Part shown: positions 37,239 through 46,595 of the stretch, one piece after another
How the letters are laid out: each line of letters begins with the position of its first letter
How positions within the stretch are numbered: the stretch's first letter is position 1
DNA from: Hyphomicrobiaceae bacterium
GTDB lineage: Bacteria; Pseudomonadota; Alphaproteobacteria; Rhizobiales; Hyphomicrobiaceae
DNA: 64,000 bases
Direction: 5' to 3'
Assembly (NCBI GenBank): GCA_022842785.1
Contig: JALHOW010000007.1
Location: 181,984 to 245,983 of the forward strand
Made by a program: the position numbers and the translations under genes
The notes under the pieces: model-generated
What the model was told of the DNA's origin: nothing
Database searches by the model: none
What the model saw: only the letters and a program-made list of their open reading frames with translations

Positions 37239-37301
37239 ACCGGGAGGGTGTCCCTCCCGGTGGGAGCGCGAGGGCTAGCCCTCGTCGCGCCGAAGGCGCG
37301 A
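37239..37301 (+). repeat. three-hairpin intergenic repeat, copy C (inverted)
   Basis: In opposite orientation to copy B: ACCGGGAGGG-TGT-CCCTCCCGGT (37239-37261, perfect 10-bp stem), CGAGGGC-TA-GCCCTCG (37269-37284) and TCGCGCC-GAA-GGCGCGA (37285-37301). TGT and GAA are the complements of the ACA and TTC loops in copies A and B. The last hairpin ends one base before the stop codon of the aldehyde dehydrogenase gene. B and C face each other 48 bp apart. Confidence 0.85.
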
Positions 37302-37302
37302 G

Positions 37303-38745
37303 CTACAGCCCGCCCATCAGCATGTACTTCAGCTCGACAAATCCATCGATGCCGTGGGCGGAGCCTTCGCGGCCGAGGCCGGACTCCTTCACGCCGCCGA
37401 AGGGTGCGACCTCCGTCGAGATGATGCCTTCGTTGATGCCGACCATGCCGTACTCGAGACCTTCGGCGACGCGCCACACGCGGCCGATGTCACGCGCATA
37501 GAAGTAGCAGGCGAGGCCGAACTCGGTGTCGTTGGCCATCGCGATGCCCTCCTCCTCGGTCTTGAACTTGAAGACCGGAGCGACGGGGCCGAATGTCTCC
37601 TCGCGAGCGCACTTCATGTCGGGCGTGACGCCCGAGAGGACGGTCGGCTCGAAGAAGGTGCCGCCGAGCTTGTGGCGCTTGCCGCCCGTGACGATCTTGG
37701 CGCCCTTGGCCACCGCGTCCGCGATGTGCTCCTCGACCTTCTCGATGGCGGCTTTGTTGATGAGCGGGCCCTGCACGACGCCCGTCTCCGTGCCGTCGCC
37801 GACTTTCATCGCAGCGGCCGTCTTGGCGAGCTTCGCGACGAACTCGTCATAGACACCTTCCTGCACGAGCAGGCGGTTGGCGCACACGCAGGTCTGGCCG
37901 GCGTTGCGGTACTTCGAGGCCATGGCACCTTCGATGGCCTTGTCGATATCGGCATCGTCGAACACGAGGAAGGGGGCGTTGCCGCCGAGCTCCAACTCGA
38001 CCTTCTTGATGGTCGAGGCCGACTGCTCCATGAGCACCTTGCCGATTTCCGTCGAGCCGGTGAACGTGATGCCGCGCACCTTCGGGCTCGTCGTCAGCTC
38101 CTTGCCGATCTCGGCCGACTTGCCGGTGATAACGTTGAACACGCCCGGCGGTATGCCGGCCTGTCGTGCCAGCTCGGCGAGCGCGAGTGCGGTGAGCGGC
38201 GTCTCGGTTGCCGGCTTGACCACGACCGTGCAGCCGGCCGCGAGCGCCGGTGAGACTTTGCGCGTGATCATCGCGTGCGGGAAATTCCACGGCGTGATGG
38301 CGCCGATGACTCCGAGCGGCTGCTTGATGACGATGATGCGGCTGCCCTGCTTGAAGCTTGGGATGGTCTCGCCGTAGATGCGCTTGGCTTCCTCGGCATA
38401 GAACTCGGTGAACGAGGCGCCGTAGACGATCTCGCCGCGCGCTTCGGCAAGCGGTTTGCCCTGCTCACTGGTCAGCAACAGCGCCAGCTCATCGGCGTGC
38501 GCGATCTGCAGGTCGAACCACTTGCGCAGGATGACCGAGCGCTCCTTGGCGAGCAGCTTGCTCCAGCTCTTGAAGGCCTTCTCTGCGGCGTCGATGGCTT
38601 GCTTGGTCTCGGCCGTGCCGAGGCGCGGTACCTTGGCGATTTCCTCGCCCGTGGCCGGATTGGTGACGGGGATCTCGGGCTTGCCGACCCATTGGCCGTC
38701 GATGAAGCACTGTGTCTTCAGGAGTGTGATGACTTTCTTGTCCAT
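37303..38745 (-). CDS. NAD(P)-dependent succinate-semialdehyde dehydrogenase-like protein
   Basis: 480 residues from the ATG at 38745, which follows AGGAGGATC; the longer frame to 38886 overlaps the recO 3' end by 4 bp. Aldehyde dehydrogenase motifs: PWNFPHAMITRKVSPALAAGC, FTGSTEIGK, catalytic Glu in ELELGGNAP-type VELELGGNAPFLVF and catalytic Cys in NAGQTCVCANRL. The tail GGVKESGLGREGSAHGIDGFVELKYM is typical of GabD. Length and motifs fit succinate-semialdehyde dehydrogenase, which converts the aldehyde from GABA breakdown to succinate. A GABA transaminase gene is absent here. Confidence 0.9.
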   Translation of the reverse strand: MDKKVITLLKTQCFIDGQWVGKPEIPVTNPATGEEIAKVPRLGTAETKQAIDAAEKAFKSWSKLLAKERSVILRKWFDLQIAHADELALLLTSEQGKPLAEARGEIVYGASFTEFYAEEAKRIYGETIPSFKQGSRIIVIKQPLGVIGAITPWNFPHAMITRKVSPALAAGCTVVVKPATETPLTALALAELARQAGIPPGVFNVITGKSAEIGKELTTSPKVRGITFTGSTEIGKVLMEQSASTIKKVELELGGNAPFLVFDDADIDKAIEGAMASKYRNAGQTCVCANRLLVQEGVYDEFVAKLAKTAAAMKVGDGTETGVVQGPLINKAAIEKVEEHIADAVAKGAKIVTGGKRHKLGGTFFEPTVLSGVTPDMKCAREETFGPVAPVFKFKTEEEGIAMANDTEFGLACYFYARDIGRVWRVAEGLEYGMVGINEGIISTEVAPFGGVKESGLGREGSAHGIDGFVELKYMLMGGL

Positions 38746-38882
38746 GAGATCCTCCTGGGGATTGTTGATTGGGGGTAGCGTGCGCCTGCCTGAAGCCCGA
38801 AATGGGGCCTGGGTGGCGGCTTCGAGCAGGATCATAGCGCCTGGATGCGCTGCTGGCCCGTGTTTTTCAGGAGGTCTGCTGA

Positions 38883-39644
38883 TCACCCATTGCGGGCGAG
38901 GGCGACGATATCCGCGGGTTTGCGGGTGCGCATGAGCATGTCCGTGAGCCGGCCACGCACTTCGGGCAGAGTTTCGTCACGCGGCACAAGAATGCGCGTT
39001 TGCAGGAAGTGACCTGTGAGTGCAAACCCGGCTGCCAGATCGCTCTGCGAAACGGCACCCTGGCTGCGCCCGCGCAGGAAGGGCGGGAGCGCCAGCAGCC
39101 GGTCGGCATAGGGCTCGCCGGCGGACGCCGAGACGGCACGCCCGCTCTTGGGCGAGACATAGATCAGCTCGTCGTTGGCGCCAGTGGCGGCGCAGGCGGT
39201 GAGATCGAGGCCGAAACCCAGTTCCTCGAGCAGTGCCAGCTCCCAGCGGACGAGCAGCGCCGGCCAGACCTCGGGCTCATCGAGATAGCCGAGGACGAAG
39301 AGGCTTACCTCATAGAGGCTCGGATGGGGATCGCGCTCGGGGAGAAGCCGGGCAAGGGTAGTCAGGCTTGCGAGGCCGGCGAGCGGCATCGCGTGATCCA
39401 TGACCTCGGCGGCAAAGGCACGGCGCGTTTCCAGCACCATATGACCAAGGTGCTCGGCAAGACGGCCTTTCCAGCTCACTTCGACGTGGTTGCCGGGCTG
39501 GAGAATGGGCCGCATCCGCCGCGAGCGCCCGCCGTGGACGAGTCCCAGATGACGACCGTGGGCGCGCGTCAGCAGCTCGACGACGCTTGCCGTCTCGCCG
39601 TGCGGGCGGACGCCCAGGATGATGCCCTCGTCGGTCCAGTCCAT
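38883..39644 (-). CDS. recO: DNA repair protein RecO
   Basis: 253 residues from the ATG at 39644; an in-frame extension to 39683 is less likely because MDWTDEGIILGVRPHGETASVVELLTRAHGRHLG is the usual alphaproteobacterial N-terminus (OB fold). The all-helical C-terminal part (WELALLEELGFGLDLTACAATG, YVSPKSGRAVSA) is typical. RecO loads RecA onto SSB-coated DNA in the RecFOR pathway. In many Rhizobiales recO follows era directly, but here era is about 7 kb away. It is 63 bp after the prephenate-dehydrogenase-like gene. Confidence 0.92.
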   Translation of the reverse strand: MDWTDEGIILGVRPHGETASVVELLTRAHGRHLGLVHGGRSRRMRPILQPGNHVEVSWKGRLAEHLGHMVLETRRAFAAEVMDHAMPLAGLASLTTLARLLPERDPHPSLYEVSLFVLGYLDEPEVWPALLVRWELALLEELGFGLDLTACAATGANDELIYVSPKSGRAVSASAGEPYADRLLALPPFLRGRSQGAVSQSDLAAGFALTGHFLQTRILVPRDETLPEVRGRLTDMLMRTRKPADIVALARNG

Positions 39645-39707
39645 GGGATGAATATACAGGAGTCGGGAGCTTCTAGCAGCCATACCGACGCCTGAACTGG
39701 CGCCGGT

Positions 39708-40499
39708 TCAGTAGGCGGCAGCGGCGAGCGGCGGAAGGGCGGGCACAGGCTCCAAGGTGTCGCGAACCTCTTCAGCCAACGAGAAAAAGCGCTCGCGCAC
39801 GGTGGCGGCATGGGGATTAGCGCGCTCGATGGCCTCGTACACGGCGGGGGCGTCATGGCGGACCATGTCGGTCGCCTGCAAGATCAGGTCGAAGCTTCGC
39901 GTCGTCATGCGGCTCGGCAGCGGCTCCATGCGCACGAGCACCTTGGCGATGAGATGCGTCAGGCCCTGGACGACGGCCATCTGCCGGTCGTGGGCGTCCG
40001 GCGTCGTGCGAATGACGTCGAGCTTGAGAACCCGGCGCAGGAAGGCGGCGATCCGCCCGGCCGAGCGGCCACGCCCAGATCCACGAATCGGGCACCACGC
40101 AATGCGATGACCGGCGACGCCATCCTTGGCGCTCTGCGGCCCGAAGAGCGGGTGCGAGCCGATGATCTCGACGTGGTCGGGAAGCTCCGCAAGCATGGCG
40201 CGTAGCGGCTCGATCTTCACGGAGCCGACATCGATGACAATCGTGCCCGACTTCAGATGCGGTCGCAGCGAGCGGATGACGTCGGTCATGCAACTCACCG
40301 GGACGGCGAGTACGACGACGTCGCAGCGCGCGATCTCTGGGAGATCGCAGAAGATGACCGGCAGCCCCATGGCGTCGCGCGGCGACGGATCGAAAGCGAG
40401 CAGGCGGCAATGCGGTGCCAGATGCTTGGCGATCAGCGCACCGAACGCGCCAAAACCGACAATGCCGACAGTAGGGTGGGATTTTCGTTTGGAGGGCAT
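39708..40499 (-). CDS. prephenate/arogenate dehydrogenase-family protein
   Basis: 263 residues from the ATG at 40499 (GGAG upstream). N-terminal NAD-binding VGIVGFGAFGALIAKHLAPH, then PVSCMTDVI, GTIVIDVGSVK and IIGSHPLFGPQSAKDG, the TyrA signature with the catalytic His in GSHPLFGP. The helical C-terminus carries AVVQGLTHLIAKVL, another TyrA hallmark. It would oxidatively decarboxylate prephenate or arogenate for tyrosine synthesis. The protein lacks the fused chorismate-mutase or ACT domains. It is shorter than most bacterial TyrA (about 300). A second role cannot be excluded. Confidence 0.8.
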   Translation of the reverse strand: MPSKRKSHPTVGIVGFGAFGALIAKHLAPHCRLLAFDPSPRDAMGLPVIFCDLPEIARCDVVVLAVPVSCMTDVIRSLRPHLKSGTIVIDVGSVKIEPLRAMLAELPDHVEIIGSHPLFGPQSAKDGVAGHRIAWCPIRGSGRGRSAGRIAAFLRRVLKLDVIRTTPDAHDRQMAVVQGLTHLIAKVLVRMEPLPSRMTTRSFDLILQATDMVRHDAPAVYEAIERANPHAATVRERFFSLAEEVRDTLEPVPALPPLAAAAY

Positions 40500-40712
40500 C
40501 ACACGTCTCCGAGTGGAGCTGCGATGCCGACGCTCGCCTTTGATGATCAACCGCCGGAAACGCAGCGGGTTGAGCATGGGAGTGCAGCCGCCGTTATGTG
40601 GACGGCGCGTAATACTGGCTGGCGAGATGAGCACGGGTCTGCATGGGGCGAGCGTATAGGCTCCAGCGCGTGCTGATGTCAATCGTAGTCGCGCCGCAGG
40701 GTTTGCCGCACG

Positions 40713-41927
40713 TTACTGAAAGAGCTTGGCGTCCGGATCCGATTTGCCTTCCACCCATGCCCGCACCACCTCTGCCGCGATAACGCTGAAGGTTATGCCG
40801 TTGCCCCCGCAACCGAGGACGGCGAAACAGTGCCTGAGGTCCGGCGCCGGTGCGATGTAGGGAAGGCCTGTCGGGCTGTCAGCGAAGGCGCCGGCCCAGG
40901 CATAGTCAAGCTTCAGGGCGCGGCCGGGCAGCAGCTCCTGCACTTTGGCGAGGAGGCGCTGGGCCTTGGTGGCCGTGGCCTCATCCCGCCGCTCGGGGCT
41001 GTTGAGCTTGGAGTCCTCACCGCCCGCCAGAATGCGATTGTCCCAGGTGCTGCGGAGATAAAGATAGGGATCTGCGGCCTCCCAGATCAGGCAGCGGCCA
41101 AGCCAGAAGTCATCTGCGGAGAGCGGCTTGGTCGCAATGGCCCACGTCGAGACGTGCTCGAACTTGTCGCGCGGCAGGCCTGGTATCACCGTATAGCCCG
41201 TCGCAAAAACAGCCCGTCGTGCGGAAATGATCGCATCGTCAGCAGTTATGAGATCGACCCCACGGGCGTGCGACTGCGCTTCCTTGATCTCGTGCGGACT
41301 GTAGAGGCGCGCGCCGAGACGTTGGGCCGCGCGCAGACATCCGGCCGCGAGCTGCGCGGGATTAACCTCCGCGGCACCTTCGGAAAGGATCGCGCCGGTG
41401 CGTGCGATACCGTACGTCGCCGCTAGCGTCTCCTTGTCGAGAAACGAGGAGGGAAGGCCGATGCGCGAACGATAGTCGGCTTCGTCCTGCAGGGCGCGCC
41501 AGCCGTGCTCGTTGCCGGCTAGGTAGAGGGCATGCCGCTCTTTCCATGCGCACTTGATGTCGTGGCGCGCGATGATGTCGCCAAGCGCTTGCACGGCTGC
41601 GAACGATCGACGATAGGCGTGCTCAGCGTGCGTCGCCCCCTTCTGAGCGGCGAGTTCGATGAGAGGCGTATCCAGCTCGAACTGGATCATGGCCGTGCTA
41701 GCGAGCGTACTGCCGCGACAGGGTTCACTGCGGTCGACGATGACGACGTCATGCCCGCGTTCGGCAAGCGCGAGCGCAACCAGCGCACCGCTGATGCCAG
41801 CGCCGACGACGGCGACATCACACTTCTCGTGGAGGAGGCGCGTGCGATATTTGACGTCGATGCGTGGCGTATCGGCCCAGATCGGCCTGCCGCCGCGCAG
41901 ATCTTTCTTCGGCGTTGGCACGTGCAC
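40713..41927 (-). CDS. FAD-dependent oxidoreductase (DAO family)
   Basis: 404 residues. Rossmann motif CDVAVVGAGISGALVALALAERGHDVVIVDR (about 36-66), GSTLASTAMIQFELDTPL as the second FAD contact, and C-terminal GLPYIAPAPDLRHCFAVLGCGGNGITFSVIAAE. The DAO family oxidises amine or amino-acid substrates such as glycine, sarcosine or D-amino acids, often with oxygen as acceptor. Residues 1-35 precede the fold, with WADTPRIDVKYRTRLL typical of this subgroup. It follows dps on the same strand after 84 bp; the functional link, if any, is unclear. Confidence 0.85.
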   Translation of the reverse strand: MHVPTPKKDLRGGRPIWADTPRIDVKYRTRLLHEKCDVAVVGAGISGALVALALAERGHDVVIVDRSEPCRGSTLASTAMIQFELDTPLIELAAQKGATHAEHAYRRSFAAVQALGDIIARHDIKCAWKERHALYLAGNEHGWRALQDEADYRSRIGLPSSFLDKETLAATYGIARTGAILSEGAAEVNPAQLAAGCLRAAQRLGARLYSPHEIKEAQSHARGVDLITADDAIISARRAVFATGYTVIPGLPRDKFEHVSTWAIATKPLSADDFWLGRCLIWEAADPYLYLRSTWDNRILAGGEDSKLNSPERRDEATATKAQRLLAKVQELLPGRALKLDYAWAGAFADSPTGLPYIAPAPDLRHCFAVLGCGGNGITFSVIAAEVVRAWVEGKSDPDAKLFQ

Positions 41928-42011
41928 CTGCTTCAGGAAGCACGGGCAGGAAATTGCCCGCTCCAGCAGAACGCCGATCTCTGACAGTCGGTTGCCAGGT
42001 AAGTTTGGCCG

Positions 42012-42527
42012 CTAGCCCTTGCGCAACGTCTCGAAGAGGAACCAGACGCGCCGTTCGCCTTCGTCGATCCAGTTCTCGATGAGGCTGGTGGTTGCCGGGT
42101 CTCCGGCCTCGTCCGTCAGCGTATGCAAGGCGCGGAGAGACTCGACGAGTTGCTTGTTGTCGTCGCGAAGCTCGGCAAGCATATCGTCCGGCGCGACGAA
42201 ATCGGCGTCGTTGTCGAGAATGCGCTGGAGTTTCGAGATCTGCCCGATGGATCTGAGAGTATTGCCGCCGAGCTTGCGTACGCGCTCGGCCAGATCATCC
42301 GTCATAGCGAAGAGCTGGGCGGCCTGCTCGTCGAGGAGGAGATGGTAGTCGCGAAAGTGCGGCCCCGACATGTGCCAGTGGAAATTCTTGGTTTTGAGAT
42401 AGAGGGCAAAGACATCGGCAAGGGCCGCAGTGGCAGCGGCGGAAATATCCTTGACGGCGTTATCGGAAAGGCTGGTCGGTGTTTTCAGAGCGGAATGGCG
42501 AATATCGGCTGCGGTTCGTTTGGACAT
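42012..42527 (-). CDS. dps: Dps-family ferritin-like DNA-protection protein
   Basis: 171 residues from the ATG at 42527; the 50 residues of a longer frame upstream look non-coding. Ferroxidase-site residues are recognisable in TKNFHWHMSGPHFRDYHLLLDEQ (His50, His62, Asp66). Dps forms a hollow dodecamer that oxidises and stores iron and shields DNA under oxidative and starvation stress. The helical bundle continues with QLFAMTDDLAERVRKLGG and ends KPATTSLIENWIDEGERRVWFLFE-like. It is divergent from the caspase-like gene. I see no clear OxyR or Fur box in the 213-bp spacer. Confidence 0.92.
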   Translation of the reverse strand: MSKRTAADIRHSALKTPTSLSDNAVKDISAAATAALADVFALYLKTKNFHWHMSGPHFRDYHLLLDEQAAQLFAMTDDLAERVRKLGGNTLRSIGQISKLQRILDNDADFVAPDDMLAELRDDNKQLVESLRALHTLTDEAGDPATTSLIENWIDEGERRVWFLFETLRKG

Positions 42528-42739
42528 GGCGGGGCTCGCAAGGTTCCGAGGGAGGATCAACCCTGTAAAACTGGGGTCGTTCGCAGCCGCGTTAAAGCCA
42601 TACAAGCGTATATGGCCGGCCGACCTCTCCGAGATGTGAACGCAGGTAGCGCATGGCTGATGCTTACGCGCGTTCAATCAATCGTCTTGGATCTGTCGAA
42701 TTCGCCCACTAGACCGGCTGGGTTCACCTAGGGGGCCTC

Positions 42740-43873
42740 ATGACGCGATATTTTCTGCTGCTCACGACTTTGGTTGCCAATCTCCTGCTCGCTGGCCAGG
42801 CATGGGCCGAAAAGCGTGTGGCCCTCGTCATCGGCAATGCGGCCTACGTGAAGAGTTCGGTGCTGGCCAATCCGGTCAACGACGCCAGCGAGATCGCCAA
42901 GGCGCTCACCGAAGCGGGCTTCGAGGTCATCCTCGGCCTCGATCTCGACAAGCGGGGTTTCGATGGCAAAGTGCGCGACTTCGCACGCGCGCTCAACGAG
43001 GCGGATGTGGCGCTGTTCTACTATGCGGGGCACGCCTTGCAGGTATCGGGGCGCAACTATCTCGTGCCTGTCGACGCTTCCATGGAGCGCGAGCGCGATC
43101 TGGATTTCGAGACCATCGGCGTCGATTTCGTTCTCCGGCAGATGGAGATCGATCGCGAGAACAAAACCAACCTCGTGTTCCTGGATTCCTGCCGCGACAA
43201 TCCGCTGGCACGCAATCTCGCGCGCTCCATGGGCACGCGTTCGGCGAGCGTGAGCCAAGGCCTTGCGCAGGTGCAGACGGGCGTCGGCACGTTCATCGCC
43301 TATTCGACGCAGCCCGGGAATGTCGCGCTTGATGGCACAGGCAGCAACTCTCCGTTTACTGCAGCGCTCGTGAAAGGCTTGCGCACTACCGATCGCAATC
43401 TGACGTCGGTGATGGTGGACGTACGCAAGGACGTTCTGGCGGCCACGGGCGGCAAACAGGTGCCGTGGGATCATTCCTCGCTGACGGGGGACTTCTACTT
43501 TCATCGAGCAGCGGCACCGGGCACGCTCGCAAGGCCGGGCGTGCCTGCGGGAAGTGACATGCAGAAGCGGCTCGAGGAACTCGAGAAGGAGCTTCAGCGC
43601 AAGAGCGATCAGACGGCCAAGGTCGTCGAACTTGCGCAGGCCAAGGAGCGGCTGGAGCGCTTGGCCGAGGAAAATCGCGAGGATCAGCGCCGTATGTTTG
43701 ATGCGCAGCGCGAGCGCGGCCGCGGCGGCTCCGATTCAGCAGGGTTTTCGGAGGTCGGACGAATTCAGATGCGCATGGTCCGGCGCAGCCAGGAAATGTC
43801 GAAGCTGCGTCCGCGTATTGCCGAGCTGGAGGCGGAGCTGGGCCTGCCGTCGAGCGCCGCCGCCACCAAATAG
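42740..43873 (+). CDS. secreted caspase-family (C14) protein with C-terminal coiled coil
   Basis: 377 residues with a signal peptide (residues 1-23, GQAWAEK). The caspase-like domain occupies about 24-255: RVALVIGNAAY, ALFYYAGHALQ with catalytic His98 and NLVFLDSCRDNP with catalytic Cys151, both intact. These peptidases (orthocaspases) usually cleave after Arg/Lys. Residues 270-330 are charged and heptad-like (RLEELEKELQRKSDQTAKV), predicting a coiled coil. The export signal suggests a periplasmic or surface role. A lytic transglycosylase gene follows after 50 bp in the same direction. A similar gene pair is not known to me. Confidence 0.85.
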   Translation: MTRYFLLLTTLVANLLLAGQAWAEKRVALVIGNAAYVKSSVLANPVNDASEIAKALTEAGFEVILGLDLDKRGFDGKVRDFARALNEADVALFYYAGHALQVSGRNYLVPVDASMERERDLDFETIGVDFVLRQMEIDRENKTNLVFLDSCRDNPLARNLARSMGTRSASVSQGLAQVQTGVGTFIAYSTQPGNVALDGTGSNSPFTAALVKGLRTTDRNLTSVMVDVRKDVLAATGGKQVPWDHSSLTGDFYFHRAAAPGTLARPGVPAGSDMQKRLEELEKELQRKSDQTAKVVELAQAKERLERLAEENREDQRRMFDAQRERGRGGSDSAGFSEVGRIQMRMVRRSQEMSKLRPRIAELEAELGLPSSAAATK

Positions 43874-43923
43874 GGTTTCCGCGGGGATGCAACCGTCGAC
43901 GGAGTGTCGTAGTTTCCGAGCCG

Positions 43924-44796
43924 ATGCTGCATGTGATCCGAAAGCTGACGTGGGCGCTCTGTGCGTTCTGCCTGATCGGGAAGGCGGATGTCGCACGCGC
44001 CGCTGAGGAGCCACGTCCGCTCGTCGAGACCATCTGCCCCTTGATGGAGAAGGAGGCCGCTGCGAACGGGATTTCTCCCGCTCTCTTCGTGCGGCTCATC
44101 TGGCGCGAGAGTGCCTTCCGGCCGAATACGGTGAGCCACAAGGGTGCCCAGGGCATCGCGCAGTTCATGCCCGCCACCGCCAAGGAGCGCGGGCTCGAGG
44201 ATCCATTCGATCCCGCCTCCGCCATTTCGCATTCGGCGCGGCTGCTTGCTGACCACATAAAGACATTCGGCAATTTTGGGCTCGCAGCCGCCGCCTATAA
44301 CGCGGGGCCGGAGCGTGTGCGCGGTTGGCTCGATGGTCGGCGGACGCTACCGGCCGAGACACGGGCCTATGTGAACTTCATCACGGGACATGGCGCAGAT
44401 CGGTGGAAAGAAACGGGCGACGCGCCCGCCGAGTCGGCCGCGCTGACGTCGGAGCAACTCCAGGACGCGTGCATGAAGCGCGCGCCCGCCCTCGTCCACG
44501 TCGCATTGCCGGCAGCAGGTCGCAGCAAGCCGCAACAATCGCCACCTCCGTGGGGCGTGCAGCTCGCGTCGAATTTTTCGCAGGCGAAGGTGGCCGGCAT
44601 GTTCAATGCGCTCAGGCAGCGGCACGCGAAGGTGCTCGCCGATGCCGAACCTCTGTACATGCCGGAACGCAATCTGAGCCGCGGGCGCAAGGCGATGGTG
44701 GCGCTGCGCATTGGCGCGGTGAGCCAGTCAGATGCGCTGAAGCTCTGCGAGCGCCTGCGCGCCGATGGCGGCATCTGCACCGTGCACAGGAACTGA
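43924..44796 (+). CDS. lytic transglycosylase (SLT) with SPOR-like C-terminus
   Basis: 290 residues with a signal peptide (residues 1-26). The SLT domain spans about 45-165: FVRLIWRESAFRPNTVSHKGAQGIAQFMPATA with catalytic Glu62, then AAAAYNAGPERVRGWL. It cleaves the MurNAc-GlcNAc bond to give 1,6-anhydro ends. The last 85 residues (WGVQLASNFSQAKVAGMFNALRQRHAKVL ... VALRIGAVSQSDALKLCERL) fit a SPOR-type peptidoglycan-binding domain. It sits 50 bp behind the caspase gene, so both envelope proteins are probably co-expressed. Confidence 0.88.
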   Translation: MLHVIRKLTWALCAFCLIGKADVARAAEEPRPLVETICPLMEKEAAANGISPALFVRLIWRESAFRPNTVSHKGAQGIAQFMPATAKERGLEDPFDPASAISHSARLLADHIKTFGNFGLAAAAYNAGPERVRGWLDGRRTLPAETRAYVNFITGHGADRWKETGDAPAESAALTSEQLQDACMKRAPALVHVALPAAGRSKPQQSPPPWGVQLASNFSQAKVAGMFNALRQRHAKVLADAEPLYMPERNLSRGRKAMVALRIGAVSQSDALKLCERLRADGGICTVHRN

Positions 44797-44806
44797 GTGG
44801 CGCGGG

Positions 44807-45568
44807 CTACGGCTTCAGGCGATAGCCCGTTCGGAAGATCCACCAGACGATCACGAGGCACAGCACGAGAAAGCCGAGCGTCATGGCAAAACTGATGCCG
44901 ACGCCGACGTCCGAGATCTCGAAGAAGCTCCAGCGGAAGCCGCTGATCAGATAGACGATCGGGTTGAGCAGCGCCACGTTCTGCCAGAACGGCGGCAGCA
45001 TGTTGATCGAGTAGAACGTGCCGCCGAGAAAGCTCAAGGGCATGATGATGAGCATCGGTATGACCTGCAGCTTCTCGAAGCCGTTGGCCCATATGCCAAT
45101 GATGAAACCGAGCAGGCTGAAGGTGAGCGCGGTCAGCACGAGGAAACCCATCATCCAGAAGGGATGGGCAATGCGGATGGGTACGAACAGACTCGCCGTT
45201 GCGAGGATGATGAGCCCGAGGATGATTGACTTGGTGGCGGCGGCCCCGACATAGCCGAGCACGATCTCGAAGGCCGAGATCGGCGCCGAGAGGATCTCAT
45301 AGATGGTGCCCGTGAAGCGGGGGAAGTAGATGCCGAATGAGGCATTGGACGTGCTCTCCGTCAGGAGCAGCATCATCATGAGGCCCGGGACAATGAAGGC
45401 GCCATAACTCACGCCGTCGATGTCCGGCACGCGCGATCCGATGGCCGCACCGAACACGATGAAATAGAGCGACGTCGAGAGGACGGGCGCCACGATGCTC
45501 TGGAGCAGCGTGCGGCCCCAGCGGGCCATCTCGAAGAGGTAGATTGCGCGGACTGCAGTCAGATTCAT
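44807..45568 (-). CDS. ABC-2 type exporter permease
   Basis: 253 residues with six predicted helices and the ABC-2 motifs: [60 protein letters not shown] and [34 protein letters not shown], which is the DrrB/NodJ pattern. It works with the ATPase whose stop codon overlaps its start by 4 bp. The pair exports a hydrophobic compound or polysaccharide; the substrate is not deducible. The stop codon lies 10 bp from the convergent transglycosylase gene. Confidence 0.88.
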   Translation of the reverse strand: MNLTAVRAIYLFEMARWGRTLLQSIVAPVLSTSLYFIVFGAAIGSRVPDIDGVSYGAFIVPGLMMMLLLTESTSNASFGIYFPRFTGTIYEILSAPISAFEIVLGYVGAAATKSIILGLIILATASLFVPIRIAHPFWMMGFLVLTALTFSLLGFIIGIWANGFEKLQVIPMLIIMPLSFLGGTFYSINMLPPFWQNVALLNPIVYLISGFRWSFFEISDVGVGISFAMTLGFLVLCLVIVWWIFRTGYRLKP

Positions 45569-46491
45569 GATGCCTGCCTCATGAGACCGACGAAGATCTC
45601 CTCGAGTGAGCTTTGGTGGGTCTCGAGGTCCGTGACGATGAGACCGGCGTCGCGCATGGCATTGAGAAGCGTCGTGATGCCCGTGCGCTCGGCCTGGGTG
45701 TCATAGGCAAAAACGAGTGCGCGGCCATCGTCGGCCAACGTCAGGGGATAGCCCGAAAGCGCCTCAGGTACGACGGTGATCGGTTTGCCGAGCCGCAGCG
45801 TCAGCTCCTTCTTGCCAAGCTTGCGCATGAGTTCGGCCTTTTCCTCGACCACGATGATTTCGCCGCCGCGGATGACACCGATGCGGTCCGCCATCTCTTC
45901 GGCCTCCTCGATGTAGTGTGTGGTCAGGATCACGGTGACGCCGGCTTCGCGCATCTGGCGCACGACCTGCCACATGCCGCGCCTGAGTTCGACATCGACG
46001 CCGGCTGTGGGCTCGTCGAGGAAGAGAATGCGAGGTTCGTGTGCGAGTGCCTTCGCGATGAGGACACGCCGCTTCATGCCGCCGGAGAGCGTGAGGATCT
46101 TGTCGTCTTTCTTCTCCCACAGCGACAGCTGGCGCAGAACCTTCTCGATATGAGCCGGATTTGCTCTGAGACCGTGCACGCCGCGGCTGAAGCTGACCGT
46201 CGCCCACACCGTCTCGAACATGTCGGTTGAGAGTTCCTGCGGGACGAGACCGATCAGCGTGCGCGCCGCGCGGTAGTCCTTGATGATGTCATGGCCGTCG
46301 ACCGTGACCGTCCCCGAGCTTGGCCTCACGAGTCCGCAGATCGTGTTGATGAGTGTGGTCTTGCCGGCCCCGTTGGGACCGAGAAGGGCGAGGATCTCGC
46401 CGCGACGGATATCCAAGCTCACGCCCTTCAGCGCCTGGAAGCCTGAAGCGTAGGTCTTGGTGAGGTCTGAAACACGGATGATGGAGCTCAT
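45565..46491 (-). CDS. ABC exporter ATP-binding protein (DrrA/NodI-like)
   Basis: 308 residues. Walker [11 protein letters not shown]-loop GLVPQELS, signature [15 protein letters not shown], Walker [13 protein letters not shown] and H-loop [15 protein letters not shown] are complete. The C-terminal 80 residues have the DrrA-type extension. It is paired with the downstream ABC-2 permease by an ATGA overlap. It lies 104 bp behind era on the same strand, so may be transcribed with the lepB-rnc-era operon or from its own promoter. Confidence 0.9.
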   Translation of the reverse strand: MSSIIRVSDLTKTYASGFQALKGVSLDIRRGEILALLGPNGAGKTTLINTICGLVRPSSGTVTVDGHDIIKDYRAARTLIGLVPQELSTDMFETVWATVSFSRGVHGLRANPAHIEKVLRQLSLWEKKDDKILTLSGGMKRRVLIAKALAHEPRILFLDEPTAGVDVELRRGMWQVVRQMREAGVTVILTTHYIEEAEEMADRIGVIRGGEIIVVEEKAELMRKLGKKELTLRLGKPITVVPEALSGYPLTLADDGRALVFAYDTQAERTGITTLLNAMRDAGLIVTDLETHQSSLEEIFVGLMRQAS

Positions 46492-46595
46492 GGGGAAGAA
46501 ATCCCGGCCGCCAGGGATGGATTAACGAGGTGCATGGCGGGCAAAGAGGGAGTGGCGGCCGAATCTGGCCGTGAGATGACCCTCTGTGAGATAGG

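Noticed and set aside
37230..37300. Hairpins considered as a simple rho-independent terminator
   Set aside because: There are three adjacent hairpins with no T-run after copy C, and the same architecture recurs elsewhere, so a repeat family fits better.
42740..43873. Caspase gene as part of an antiphage defence system
   Set aside because: The protein has a signal peptide and neighbours are envelope enzymes; no TIR, NTPase or other defence domain accompanies it.
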